A model generated the notes under the pieces. That model ran no database searches. It saw nothing but the letters and a program-made list of their open reading frames with translations, and was not told where the DNA came from. This document shows positions 16,217 to 24,319 of a stretch of DNA of 31,410 nucleotides, one piece after another; position 1 is the first letter of the stretch; each line of letters begins with the position of its first letter. Source of the stretch: Pseudomonadota bacterium (GTDB lineage Bacteria > Desulfobacterota > JADFVX01); contig JADFVM010000217.1 of NCBI GenBank assembly GCA_015222555.1, forward strand, positions 1-31,410, given 5' to 3'. Made by a program: the position numbers and the translations under genes.

Positions 16217-17295
16217 CCTAACTCCTTCATAGTCGGATAAGAGCCCAAAACTTTCAGAAATTTACTCCTTTTTTTCAACTCTTCTATTGCATTTGCTACA
16301 TTTTTATCCTCAATATGTCCTTCCAGATCAATAAAGAAAATATACTCCCAGGCCTTTGTTTTTAAGGGTCGTGACTCAATTTTTGTCAAGTTGATACCAT
16401 GCTTTGAGAGCGGCTCCAGCATCTTGTATAGGATACCCGCTTCATCTTTAACAGAAAACAGAATAGATGTTTTATCATGGTCCGTTTTATTGGGCAGATT
16501 TTTTCCAATAACAAGAAACCTCGTCACATTATGTGGATTGTCCTCAATCTTTGCTTCTACTACCCTCAAACCATAGACTGTCGCAGCCGACTCCCCCGCG
16601 ATTGCGCCTATTGTATTGTCCTCACTTGCCATTTCGGCGGCAAGCGCGGTACTTGCAACATCCATGACGGGGATATCCGGCGCATAACTTGAAAGCCACT
16701 CTCTGCACTGAGCTATCGGCTGAGGATGGGAATAAATTTTCTGAACGTCCTCAAATCGACCGGTCTTATTTAAAAGACAATGAGAGATGGGCAATATTAT
16801 GTCGCCACAAATACTCGAATCTGATTCAACGAATCTGTCCAGAGTATGTGTCACCATTCCTTCATTAGAGTTTTCGACAGGGATGACACCAAAATCAACC
16901 TTTCCACGCTCCACATCATTAAAAACATCACTTATATTCTTCTTTGAAAGATATTCAGCAGCACTACCAAATTGTCTTAGCGATGCCATATGAGTAAAGG
17001 TACCATCCGGCCCCAGAAATGCGATTTTCAGTGGTTTCTCTAAAGCCAGGGAGGCAGACATGATTTCTCTGTATATGACCTTTAAGGTGTTATTAGGGAA
17101 TGGGCCTTTGTTAGAGCCGGCTATTCTTTCAAGCACTTCCTTCTCTCTTGAAGGCACATAAAATGCTCTGCCATCCAATTTCTTTACATGTCCTACCTCT
17201 AATGCCAGCTGAGCTCTTTCATTTAAAAGGTTTAGAATTTTCATGTCGATATCATCAATCCTATCCCTTAAATTTTTCAGCTTTTTGTCCGCCAA
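16213..17295 (-). CDS. pheA: bifunctional chorismate mutase / prephenate dehydratase
   Basis: P-protein of phenylalanine synthesis: converts chorismate to prephenate and then to phenylpyruvate. The 360-aa product has an AroQ-type chorismate mutase domain (about 5-85) and a prephenate dehydratase domain (about 90-265) with GPDGTFTHMAS, VENSNEGMVTHTLD and the catalytic TRF (258-260). A C-terminal ACT domain (about 275-350) carries ESRP (307-310), which binds phenylalanine for feedback inhibition in this family. The start is TTG (TTGGCGGACAAA), with CGGAGG 6 bases upstream. It is the first gene of the aromatic block, behind a strong promoter, and overlaps hisC by 4 bases. Confidence 0.96.
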   Translation of the reverse strand: MADKKLKNLRDRIDDIDMKILNLLNERAQLALEVGHVKKLDGRAFYVPSREKEVLERIAGSNKGPFPNNTLKVIYREIMSASLALEKPLKIAFLGPDGTFTHMASLRQFGSAAEYLSKKNISDVFNDVERGKVDFGVIPVENSNEGMVTHTLDRFVESDSSICGDIILPISHCLLNKTGRFEDVQKIYSHPQPIAQCREWLSSYAPDIPVMDVASTALAAEMASEDNTIGAIAGESAATVYGLRVVEAKIEDNPHNVTRFLVIGKNLPNKTDHDKTSILFSVKDEAGILYKMLEPLSKHGINLTKIESRPLKTKAWEYIFFIDLEGHIEDKNVANAIEELKKRSKFLKVLGSYPTMKELG

Positions 17296-17337
17296 CTGAA
17301 CCTCCGAAGTTACTCTTAAAAATCAAATAAGTCGCTA

Positions 17338-17366
17338 ATTATATTAGAATTTTTATTAATTGTAAA
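17338..17366 (-). promoter_or_regulatory. promoter of the pheA operon
   Basis: On the minus strand, TTTACA (17366-17361), a 17-base spacer and a perfect TATAAT (17343-17338) form a near-consensus sigma-70 promoter. Transcription would begin near 17331, about 35 bases before the pheA TTG. I see no leader peptide with runs of Phe codons in that short leader, so classical attenuation is unlikely. Feedback control probably acts on the enzymes. Confidence 0.75.
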
Positions 17367-17460
17367 CTCTTTTATTCCTCAGAAAAGCTTCCCGAGAGAG
17401 ATTATCATTTCCTCCGCTGTCTATGAAATTCTACAGGAAGAAAAGATTATATTAAATAAC

Positions 17461-17489
17461 TTGCAACCTATCTTGCTCAAGGTTATCTT
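17461..17489 (+). promoter_or_regulatory. weak candidate promoter for the [2Fe-2S] gene
   Basis: TTGCAA (17461-17466), 17-base spacer, TATCTT (17484-17489), each 4 of 6 to consensus. If used, transcription would start at about 17496, the A of the ATG, giving a leaderless mRNA. Motif-only inference. Confidence 0.3.
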
Positions 17490-17495
17490 AAAGGC

Positions 17496-17708
17496 ATGAA
17501 TAATGACAGCTATGAACAACATGTAATAGAAAGCTTTAAAGTTATATGTCTCTGCAAAAGTGTCAAGAAAGGCTCTATCCTGAAAGCGATAAAAGAGGGT
17601 TGTACCAATCTAAGTGATATAAACAGGAAGCTTGGAACAGGGAGTGGAGATTGTCACGGGGAGAGGTGCCAGGACAAAATAAGACAAATTCTCAATGAGG
17701 TAACCTGA
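17496..17708 (+). CDS. stand-alone BFD-like [2Fe-2S]-binding protein
   Basis: A 70-aa protein of the BFD-like [2Fe-2S] domain family. The cysteine pattern is C18-x-C20 (VICLCKSV) and C53-x4-C58 (GDCHGERC). This is the arrangement seen in the subgroup attached to amino-acid and glycerol-3-phosphate dehydrogenases (C-Q-G-x-x-C), not the C-x2-C of E. coli Bfd. An extra C36 is present. The helix-turn motif between (KGSILKAIKEGCTNLSDINR) is typical. The protein stands alone, so it probably passes electrons to, or holds a cluster for, an unknown partner. It lies on the plus strand, divergent from pheA and convergent with the M16 peptidase gene. The ATG has no properly spaced ribosome-binding site. 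Confidence 0.85.
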   Translation: MNNDSYEQHVIESFKVICLCKSVKKGSILKAIKEGCTNLSDINRKLGTGSGDCHGERCQDKIRQILNEVT

Positions 17709-17802
17709 ATTTATTCTATTTAAAAATTATTATTTCAGCGATGACTTATTTTCCACCTTTAATGATTAAGGCATTAACCTCCTGACTTTTTTAGACGTCG
17801 CC

Positions 17803-19092
17803 CTATTTGTTTAGCAGCTTCTTCATCTCATTTATTTTTTCCGAAATAGTATCTTCATTTATACTACCTATTAATGCAATGTTGAGGCTTTTTCCCGTGA
17901 GAAGTTCATTGGCCAGATTCAAAACATCAACTGATTTAACTCTTTCAATCTCATTTATCGTTTCTTCTACCGACAGATGACGGCCAAAACAGATCTCATT
18001 ATGAGCAAGTCTCTGCATACGGCTGTCACTACTTTCAAGACCGAGAATCATATTCCCCTTTAGCTGTTCCTTGGCCGAGGAAAGCTCATCTGCCGAGATC
18101 TCATTCAACTTAACTTTTTTTAATTCAAAAGAAATCCTCTGGAGCACATCATCAACATTTTCTGCACCCGTACCGACATAAACCCCCCAAAAACCGCAAT
18201 CATCATATGAGGACAGGTAGGAATATATGTTGTACGCCAAACCATTTTTTTCTCGAATTTCCTGAAATAATCTCGAACTCATGCCATCACCCAAAATGGC
18301 ATTGAGAATATAAGCATTATAACGTCTTGGATCTGAATCTGAGACACCTTCAGTTCCAAGACAGAAATGAACCTGCTCCAGGGCTTTATTGACAACAGTT
18401 ATATTTGATGTAGAGGTAGGTATATCCCGAGCTATTTCCGGACTGCCCTTTGAGAGCTTGGAAAAAGATGGCCTAAATTTCTCAACAATGTGATCATGAT
18501 TCACATTGCCCGCGACAGAAATAATTATCCTGTTCGAGCAATATTGATCCTTTATAAAACTAATGAGATCTTCTTTAACAAATGATGAAACATTTTCAAC
18601 ACGCCCCAGAACTGGCCTGCCTAGAGATGAATCCCCCCAGAAAGTGCTGCTGAAGAGGTCATGGATATAATCATCAGGCGTATCCTCTACCATGCGTATT
18701 TCTTGAAGGATAACCTGTCTTTCCTTTTCCACGTCTTCTGCGTCAATGACAGAGTTAAGGAATATATCAGACAAAAGATCAATGGCGAAATCGATATGAT
18801 CTTTAAGGACCTTGACGTAATAACAGGATGTTTCTCTTGTTGTAAAGGCATTTAAATCGCCTCCAATTGAATCTATCTCTTTTGCAATGTCATGGGCCGA
18901 TCTTTTCTTCGTTCCTTTAAACATCATGTGTTCAATGAAATGAGAGATGCCGTTTTTTTCAGGCACTTCGTCTCTGGAACCATTTTTCACCCAGATGCCA
19001 ATGGTTGCAGAATAGAAAGAACTGTCTGACTGAGTGACAATTGTTACTCCATTATCAAGAACAGTTTTTTGGTAGTTGTCCTGTTTTTCCAT
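17803..19092 (-). CDS. M16 family zinc metallopeptidase (processing-peptidase-like)
   Basis: Insulinase/pitrilysin-family (M16B) protease of 429 aa, similar in size to B. subtilis MlpA/YmxG-type proteins and to mitochondrial processing peptidase beta. The inverted zinc motif H51-F-I-E54-H55 and the distal ligand E131 are present, so the N-terminal domain should be active. The C-terminal M16 domain contains a DGMSSRLFQEIREKNGLAY segment that binds substrate in the family. No signal peptide is seen. The frame can be extended to GTG or TTG codons at 19107-19110, but these lie inside a terminator hairpin without a ribosome-binding site. The ATG at 19092 directly follows the U-tract. The pnp-M16 order is widely conserved; the natural substrate is unknown. 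Confidence 0.92.
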   Translation of the reverse strand: MEKQDNYQKTVLDNGVTIVTQSDSSFYSATIGIWVKNGSRDEVPEKNGISHFIEHMMFKGTKKRSAHDIAKEIDSIGGDLNAFTTRETSCYYVKVLKDHIDFAIDLLSDIFLNSVIDAEDVEKERQVILQEIRMVEDTPDDYIHDLFSSTFWGDSSLGRPVLGRVENVSSFVKEDLISFIKDQYCSNRIIISVAGNVNHDHIVEKFRPSFSKLSKGSPEIARDIPTSTSNITVVNKALEQVHFCLGTEGVSDSDPRRYNAYILNAILGDGMSSRLFQEIREKNGLAYNIYSYLSSYDDCGFWGVYVGTGAENVDDVLQRISFELKKVKLNEISADELSSAKEQLKGNMILGLESSDSRMQRLAHNEICFGRHLSVEETINEIERVKSVDVLNLANELLTGKSLNIALIGSINEDTISEKINEMKKLLNK

Positions 19093-19130
19093 AAAAAAAG
19101 GGTTCACCAAACTATTTTTGGCAAACCCTT
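19093..19130 (-). terminator. strong intrinsic terminator after pnp, abutting the M16 start
   Basis: On the minus strand a 14-bp stem forms from AAGGGTTTGCCAAA and TTTGGTGAACCCTT (two G.U pairs) with loop AATAG. Seven T residues (19099-19093) overlap and follow the right arm. The pnp stop is 25 bases upstream. The first base after the T-tract is the A of the M16 ATG, and the only GGTGA that could act as its ribosome-binding site is inside the right arm. Confidence 0.88.
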
Positions 19131-19155
19131 ACCTCGTTTAATTTATATCTTGCTG

Positions 19156-21252
19156 CTAGGAAGCGAGTGATTGCCCAAGCGCTTCTTTTCTTGAGAGTTT
19201 GATCTTTCCCTGTCTGTCGATATCCAGGACTTTAACAAGAACTTCATCACCCTCATTCAGTATATCAGTGACAGACTTAACTCTCTCTTCCGCCAGTTCA
19301 GAGATATGAACAAGACCATCTGTACCGGGGTAAATTTCCACAAAGGCGCCAAAATCCATAATTTTTCTCACAGTGCCGAGGTAGAGTCTTCCCACTTCCG
19401 CATCCTGAGTCAGATCCCGAACTTTCTTAATGGCCATTTTAGACATTTCATCATTTGATGATGCTACCTCAACCCGGCCATCGTCATTAACATTGATTTG
19501 CGCGCCCGTCGTTTCAACAATCATTTTTATATTTTTTCCACCAGGGCCAATCAAGTCTCTAATTTTATCTTTATTGATATACAAAGTGACTATTTTCGGT
19601 GCAAAAGTTGACAGCTCTTCCCGTGGCTTAATAAGCGCCTTTCCCATTTCCTTAAGGATATAAAGCCTGCCTTCTCTTGCCTGAAGTATGGCTTTTTCCA
19701 TGATCTCTTTTGTAACACCGGTAATTTTTATATCCATCTGCAGTGCAGTCACACCTTCAGTTGTCCCTGCTACTTTAAAGTCCATATCACCGAGATGATC
19801 CTCATCACCAAGGATATCAGACAGAATTGCAATATCATCACCTTCCTTGATAAGACCCATTGCAATGCCTGCAACAGCCGATTTAAGTGGGACCCCCGCA
19901 TCCATCATAGACAAAGAGCCACCGCAGACTGAGGCCATCGATGAAGAGCCATTCGACTCAAGAACTTCAGAAACAATTCTGATGGTGTAGGGAAATTCAT
20001 CGGATGAGGGCTTTACATTAAACAGCGCCCTCTCCGCCAGGGCGCCATGACCGATTTCTCTTCTTCCAGGGCTTTTAAGAAAGCTGGCTTCCCCCACACA
20101 AAAAGGGGGAAAGTTATAATGGAGCATAAAATCCTTTTTATATCCCCCCATAAGAGCATCAATGATCTGCTTATCAGAAGTCGTACCCAATGTGGTTACA
20201 GCCAGGGCCTGTGTCTCTCCCCGTGTAAAAACGGCTGAGCCATGCGTTCTCGGAAGAGCACCTACTTCACAGGAGATTGATCTCACATCGGTAGTTCCAC
20301 GACCATCTATCCGAACCTGATCTTTAATGATGAAGTTCCTCATCGTCTTCTTTTTTATAGAGTCGACAACTGAAGCGATTTCCTTTTTCAGGTCATCATT
20401 ACCTTCTTCACCAAACTCTGAAATGGTAATATTCTTGATTTGTGCAAGCGCCTCATATCGCTCGGCCTTAGAGGAAATCCGAAGCGCTTCCGTGATTTTA
20501 GCCTCGGCAAAGACCGCCACCTTTTGATCCAGCTCTTCGTTAGCCTCCTCAAGATGGACCTCCATCTTTACCGGATTGCCACAGAGGGATTTAAGTTCGT
20601 CTTGCATATCCAGCAGGGGCGTTATGGCATCATGGCCAAACAATACAGCCTCTAACATAATCTCATCAGGGATAACTTTGCCCCCCCCTTCAACCATCAT
20701 TACAGCCTCTCTGCTTCCAGCAACAATAAGATCAATGTCGCTCTTTTCCAGCTGTTCAACAGTGGGATTAATAATAAATTTCTCATCTACCCGCCCGACT
20801 CTTACGCTGGCGATGGGACCATGAAAGGGGATATTTGATACTTCAAGGGCTGCCGATGCACCTACCATGGCCACCATATCTGGATCACAGTCAGGCTCAA
20901 GAGAGAGTACTGTAGCTATGATTTGCGTCTCATTACAAAAACCCTTCTGAAACAGGGGTCTCAGCGGCCTGTCAATCAACCTTGATGTGAGCGTCTCTTT
21001 CTCACTGGGCCTGCCCTCTCTTTTAAAAAAGCCGCCAGGTATTTTCCCGGCTGCAAAGGTTTTTTCCTGATAATTAACTGTGAGAGGAAAGAAATCAATC
21101 CCTTTTTTGGGCTCCTTGTTTGACACAGCGGTAACAAGAACAACCGTATCTCCATATGTAACTAGAGCGGAACCATTTGCCTGCTTCGCCAAATGTCCGG
21201 TTTCAATACTCAGCTTCCTTCCCCAAAACTCTACTTCTACCTTCGTCGCCAT
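19156..21252 (-). CDS. pnp: polyribonucleotide nucleotidyltransferase (PNPase)
   Basis: Trimeric 3'-to-5' phosphorolytic exoribonuclease of mRNA decay, 698 aa. Two RNase PH-like domains (about 1-220 and 310-545) flank the all-helical linker. The second carries the FKSPGRREIGHG-like RNA and phosphate region (here SFLKSPGRREIGHGALAE) and the acidic GDEDHLGDMDFKVAG active site. A KH domain (IGPGGKNIK, about residue 565) and a C-terminal S1 domain (about 620-690) follow, so the protein is complete. The ATG has AAGG very close and GGAG about 12 bases away. It follows rpsO with a stable hairpin between them and is followed by a strong terminator. Confidence 0.97.
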   Translation of the reverse strand: MATKVEVEFWGRKLSIETGHLAKQANGSALVTYGDTVVLVTAVSNKEPKKGIDFFPLTVNYQEKTFAAGKIPGGFFKREGRPSEKETLTSRLIDRPLRPLFQKGFCNETQIIATVLSLEPDCDPDMVAMVGASAALEVSNIPFHGPIASVRVGRVDEKFIINPTVEQLEKSDIDLIVAGSREAVMMVEGGGKVIPDEIMLEAVLFGHDAITPLLDMQDELKSLCGNPVKMEVHLEEANEELDQKVAVFAEAKITEALRISSKAERYEALAQIKNITISEFGEEGNDDLKKEIASVVDSIKKKTMRNFIIKDQVRIDGRGTTDVRSISCEVGALPRTHGSAVFTRGETQALAVTTLGTTSDKQIIDALMGGYKKDFMLHYNFPPFCVGEASFLKSPGRREIGHGALAERALFNVKPSSDEFPYTIRIVSEVLESNGSSSMASVCGGSLSMMDAGVPLKSAVAGIAMGLIKEGDDIAILSDILGDEDHLGDMDFKVAGTTEGVTALQMDIKITGVTKEIMEKAILQAREGRLYILKEMGKALIKPREELSTFAPKIVTLYINKDKIRDLIGPGGKNIKMIVETTGAQINVNDDGRVEVASSNDEMSKMAIKKVRDLTQDAEVGRLYLGTVRKIMDFGAFVEIYPGTDGLVHISELAEERVKSVTDILNEGDEVLVKVLDIDRQGKIKLSRKEALGQSLAS

Positions 21253-21289
21253 ACCTTAAATATTCTCCACATGTACGTTAAAAAATTAT

Positions 21290-21320
21290 GTCGGACAAAA
21301 CCATTCAGGTTCTGTCCGAC
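21290..21320 (-). terminator. stable hairpin between rpsO and pnp
   Basis: On the minus strand, GTCGGACAGAACC pairs with GGTTTTGTCCGAC (13 bp, one G.U) around loop TGAAT. A T6 run follows four bases later (ATAATTTTTT). It could be a leaky intrinsic terminator for rpsO or a double-strand endonuclease site, as in the E. coli rpsO-pnp gap, where RNase III cleaves the pnp leader and PNPase then represses itself. The hairpin is certain; the role is inferred. Confidence 0.75.
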
Positions 21321-21358
21321 CTAGATAAATGATGAAAAATCAGATAATGTTGGATGTA

Positions 21359-21628
21359 CTACTTTCGGATGCCAAGCTTGTCGATAACTTCTCTGTAACT
21401 ACCAATATCCTTATTTTTCAGGTAGTTCAGCAATCGTCTTCTCTGTCCAACAAGCTTTAAAAGGCCTCTTCTGGAGTGGTGGTCTTTCGCATGAGTTTTG
21501 AAGTGGTCTGTTAGCTGTTTAATTCTCTCGCTAATCAAGGCGATCTGAACCTCAGATGATCCGGTATCAGACTCATGAACTCTAAATGTACTGATTATTC
21601 CCTTCTTTTCCTCGGCACTCACTGCCAT
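21359..21628 (-). CDS. rpsO: 30S ribosomal protein S15
   Basis: Primary 16S rRNA-binding protein of the small subunit, 89 aa, the standard length. It shows the S15 hallmark region HSRRGLLKLVGQRRRLLNYL that contacts the three-way junction of helices 20-22, and the conserved HDSGS-like motif, here HESDTGSSEVQ. AAGGAGG lies about 11 bases before the ATG. A weak promoter candidate (TTTACA, 17 bases, AAGAAT, at 21697-21669) is visible in the truB-rpsO gap, consistent with separate transcription of rpsO known in E. coli. Followed by the rpsO-pnp hairpin. Confidence 0.98.
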   Translation of the reverse strand: MAVSAEEKKGIISTFRVHESDTGSSEVQIALISERIKQLTDHFKTHAKDHHSRRGLLKLVGQRRRLLNYLKNKDIGSYREVIDKLGIRK

Positions 21629-21705
21629 TTTACAAAATTCCTCCTTAATATTATCTGATCAAAGACGTATTCTTACATTTCCTGCCTTTTTTGTAAAGGT
21701 TAAAG

Positions 21706-22656
21706 TTAGAGGCCGTTAAATACCCTCAGACTCTTTCCTACAATGAGTTCAGAGGGAACGTCACAGCCCAGCCTGAATTCGTTAACCGCCTCAGCTAGAG
21801 ACAGGAGCGTACCTGTTGAATCTACGACTTTCATCTTCTGCCCCTTAACAATGTTTTCTGGCTTAACATCCTTAATCCATTCGGCAATGAGACTATTTCC
21901 GTCACAAATCCTTTTTACTGCCTCTCTTCCAACCACGATTTGAGGCATTAGCGGCATGGCCTCGGACAGCGTGATCATCTTTGAGCCAATGAGTTCAGCA
22001 TCTTCCAGATTTTCCATCCTTACTGCATCTTCAATGCAAAAAGTACCACTCTCAAGCCGTCTCAGTTCTTTGAGATGACCACAGGTTCCAAGGGTTTCAC
22101 TTATCGCTTCAGCCAGTGTCCTCACATAGGTCCCTTTGGAACATAAAACACGAAGAGTAATGCTGGAAAGCGAAGAGCTTAACAGTTCTATATCCTTAAT
22201 TGTAACCTCTCTTTCCTCTCTGTCAACTTCAATCCCTTTTCTTGCTAATTTATAAAGGGGTGTTCCCTTCTTCTTAAGAGCTGAATACATGGGTGGTTTC
22301 TGCTTGATGGTGCCGACAAATTGTTCTAAAGCCTTTTTAATAGTCTCCTCGGAATAATGTTCAAAGGATTTTCTCTCAATTATCGTTCCGGTAGAATCAG
22401 CTGTATCTGTCTTTTCGCCTAGCTTGATCTCTGCGGTGTAGAGTTTCGAGCCCTCCATCAGGTTAGCCGAAAGCTTTGTCCCCTCACCGATCAACAATAC
22501 GAGCAAACCTGTGGCGAAGGGATCCAATGTGCCGGCATGACCCACCTTTTTCACATGAAGCAACCTTTTAGCCCGGGCCACAACATCGTGAGAAGTTAAC
22601 CCTGCCGGTTTATCAACAAGAAGTATTCCTGAAGAAGAGGATTGACTTATTGACAT
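21706..22656 (-). CDS. truB: tRNA pseudouridine(55) synthase TruB
   Basis: Isomerises U55 in the T-loop of most tRNAs. The 316-aa protein has the TruB catalytic motif KVGHAGTLDPFATGLL with nucleophile D45. Also present are the KPAGLTSHDVV N-terminus, the PPMYSALKKKG loop, and the C-terminal PUA-like part near residues 230-310. The ATG has GAGGTG about 11 bases upstream, and its coding region overlaps the nrnA end by 10 bases. The order nrnA-truB-rpsO-pnp is typical of this operon in many bacteria. Confidence 0.97.
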   Translation of the reverse strand: MSISQSSSSGILLVDKPAGLTSHDVVARAKRLLHVKKVGHAGTLDPFATGLLVLLIGEGTKLSANLMEGSKLYTAEIKLGEKTDTADSTGTIIERKSFEHYSEETIKKALEQFVGTIKQKPPMYSALKKKGTPLYKLARKGIEVDREEREVTIKDIELLSSSLSSITLRVLCSKGTYVRTLAEAISETLGTCGHLKELRRLESGTFCIEDAVRMENLEDAELIGSKMITLSEAMPLMPQIVVGREAVKRICDGNSLIAEWIKDVKPENIVKGQKMKVVDSTGTLLSLAEAVNEFRLGCDVPSELIVGKSLRVFNGL

Positions 22657-23624
22657 GGGCTTTTTAGCACCTCATAGACGGCATTTGTCGCTCGAGTTGT
22701 GACCTCAGCGAGGGTTCCTTTCATTATACAGCCCGCCGCATTTTTATGACCTCCCCCACCAAAAGTTTGGCATACGGCCGCAACGTTAACGGTACCTTTT
22801 GAACGGTAACTTATTTTATATTCCATATCTCCAACTTCTCTCACCAGAAATGCCACTTCCACACCTTCAATAGATCTCGGGTAATTCACAAAACCATCTG
22901 TTTCATCAGGACCTGTGCCAGTCTCCTTCATCATTTCCTTTGTTACAGCCACAGAAGCTACCTGCCCACCTTGCGCAACCTCGAGGGTATTAAGCACTCT
23001 GGATAGAAGTTCCAGTCGTTTCTGAGGTTGATTTTCATAAACATGCATCGCCACATCCCATGGAGACACGCCTAAATCAACCATTTCCCCTGCCGTCCTG
23101 AATGCGTCATTACTTGAATTTGAATATCTGAATGAACCGGTATCAACGATTATGGTTGTATAAATATTGACAGCCATATCTTTCGTGATTTCTACGGGAA
23201 GGGCCTTCGCCAACTCATAGACCAGATAGCCCGTCGAGCAGGCATCTTTATCAATGAGTGTAACATGGGCAAAATTTTCATTAGTTAGATGATGATCAAT
23301 ATTTATCCAGGATTTGGTAGCGACCTTTTGTGAGAAGCCCTGCCCCACCCTGTCAAGTTCGGAACAGTCCAAAACGAAAGCGGCATCAAAGGTCCCGACA
23401 TTTTCCAGTGTATTAACAACCCTGTCGGCAGTAGGCAGAAACCTGAATTGATAAGGGACGGGGTCTCTGTCATAAACAACAACCTCTTTACTCATTTTTT
23501 CAAGGGCAATGGCCAATGCCAGCGCTGAACCGATGGCATCACCGTCCGGGTTGATATGTGTTGCAATGAGAAAGCGATTCCCCGATTTAATTCTTTCAAC
23601 AATTTCTTGGATCTTATTATTCAC
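22647..23624 (-). CDS. nrnA: DHH-family phosphoesterase, NrnA-like (oligoribonuclease/pAp phosphatase)
   Basis: Predicted Mn-dependent phosphoesterase that degrades short oligoribonucleotides and dephosphorylates pAp, as characterised for Bacillus NrnA. Length is 325 aa. DHH-domain motifs are THINPDGDAIGS (D27, D29), VLDCSE (D86) and IDHH (D110-H111-H112), followed by DTGSFRYSN. The C-terminal DHHA1 domain ends with the substrate loop GGGGHKNAAG. The start is GTG, with GAGGAAGG upstream, overlapping rbfA by 8 bases. It fits the RNA-turnover theme of the operon, finishing the short RNA fragments left by PNPase and other nucleases. Confidence 0.93.
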   Translation of the reverse strand: MNNKIQEIVERIKSGNRFLIATHINPDGDAIGSALALAIALEKMSKEVVVYDRDPVPYQFRFLPTADRVVNTLENVGTFDAAFVLDCSELDRVGQGFSQKVATKSWINIDHHLTNENFAHVTLIDKDACSTGYLVYELAKALPVEITKDMAVNIYTTIIVDTGSFRYSNSSNDAFRTAGEMVDLGVSPWDVAMHVYENQPQKRLELLSRVLNTLEVAQGGQVASVAVTKEMMKETGTGPDETDGFVNYPRSIEGVEVAFLVREVGDMEYKISYRSKGTVNVAAVCQTFGGGGHKNAAGCIMKGTLAEVTTRATNAVYEVLKSPCQ

Positions 23625-23976
23625 TGCCTTCCTCTTTTTGCAAACCGAAAAGGATGCTGTCTATCCTGCCTCCCTTTTCCAGCGTTCTGTCTTCATTAAA
23701 ATGAATGTCGGGGAGATATTTCATTTTCAACCTTTTAGCGAGCTGCCTTTTAATGTAACCTTTTGAACTCATGAGCCCCTTTTTGACTTCAGCCCATCTT
23801 TCTTCATCACCAATAACACTATAAAAGATGTTTGCATGGCGCAGATCATCTGACACTTTTGTGCCCGTCACCGTCACCATATCAACCCTTGGATCCTTTA
23901 TCTCCGTAAGAAGGATAGTCGACACCTCATGATGGATGGCATCACCAACCCGATCTGCTCTTTTAAAATCTTTCAT
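23617..23976 (-). CDS. rbfA: 30S ribosome-binding factor A
   Basis: Cold-shock ribosome maturation factor that binds the 30S neck and supports 16S 5'-end processing. The 119-aa product has the KH-like RbfA fold: N-terminal RADRVGDAIHHEVSTIL, the core motif KDPRVDMVTVTGTKVSDDL (the family D-PR-h-VT-V-S-D pattern), and FHFDE-like strand IHFNEDRT near the end. It overlaps ylxP by 4 bases (ATGA) and nrnA by 8 bases. Length is normal and nothing is missing. Confidence 0.97.
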   Translation of the reverse strand: MKDFKRADRVGDAIHHEVSTILLTEIKDPRVDMVTVTGTKVSDDLRHANIFYSVIGDEERWAEVKKGLMSSKGYIKRQLAKRLKMKYLPDIHFNEDRTLEKGGRIDSILFGLQKEEGSE

Positions 23977-24260
23977 AAATGTATGATTTCTATTTCCGAA
24001 TGAATGTTTTCTGCCAGTTGCATGTCTTCTATGTAATCCAGAATCTTGTCGAGGACAGAGTTAACAAAAGAGCCTTCATTACCTACAACGCAAAAGCCAA
24101 TCTCAGCTTTCTGCCATTTGTCATGACTGCCCACCTCTGCGATGGAAGAATTAAACTTATTTTTAACCCTTTCTACAATCTTCTTTACTATCTGCCTTTT
24201 ACCCTTTAAGGAGGAGACAGAGGAAATTCTGATTGTAATTTTGCAAGCACCTATAACCAC
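23973..24260 (-). CDS. ylxP: DUF503 / YlxP-family protein
   Basis: Small conserved protein of 95 aa found between infB and rbfA in Gram-positive and deltaproteobacterial operons. It shows the family features SLKGKRQIVKKIVERVKNKFN (residues 17-37) and the strand VGSHDKWQKAEIGFCVVG. A role in ribosome maturation has been suggested for the family; none can be read from sequence. The start is taken as GTG at 24260, with AAGG 6 bases upstream, because it gives the same N-terminal length as Bacillus YlxP. The alternative is TTG at 24266, directly next to AAGG. Overlaps rbfA by 4 bases. Confidence 0.9.
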   Translation of the reverse strand: MVIGACKITIRISSVSSLKGKRQIVKKIVERVKNKFNSSIAEVGSHDKWQKAEIGFCVVGNEGSFVNSVLDKILDYIEDMQLAENIHSEIEIIHL

Positions 24261-24319
24261 GACCAACCTTACTTAAGCTTTGAACGGGGGAATCCCTGTG
24301 AGCGCAACTATTATCAAGG

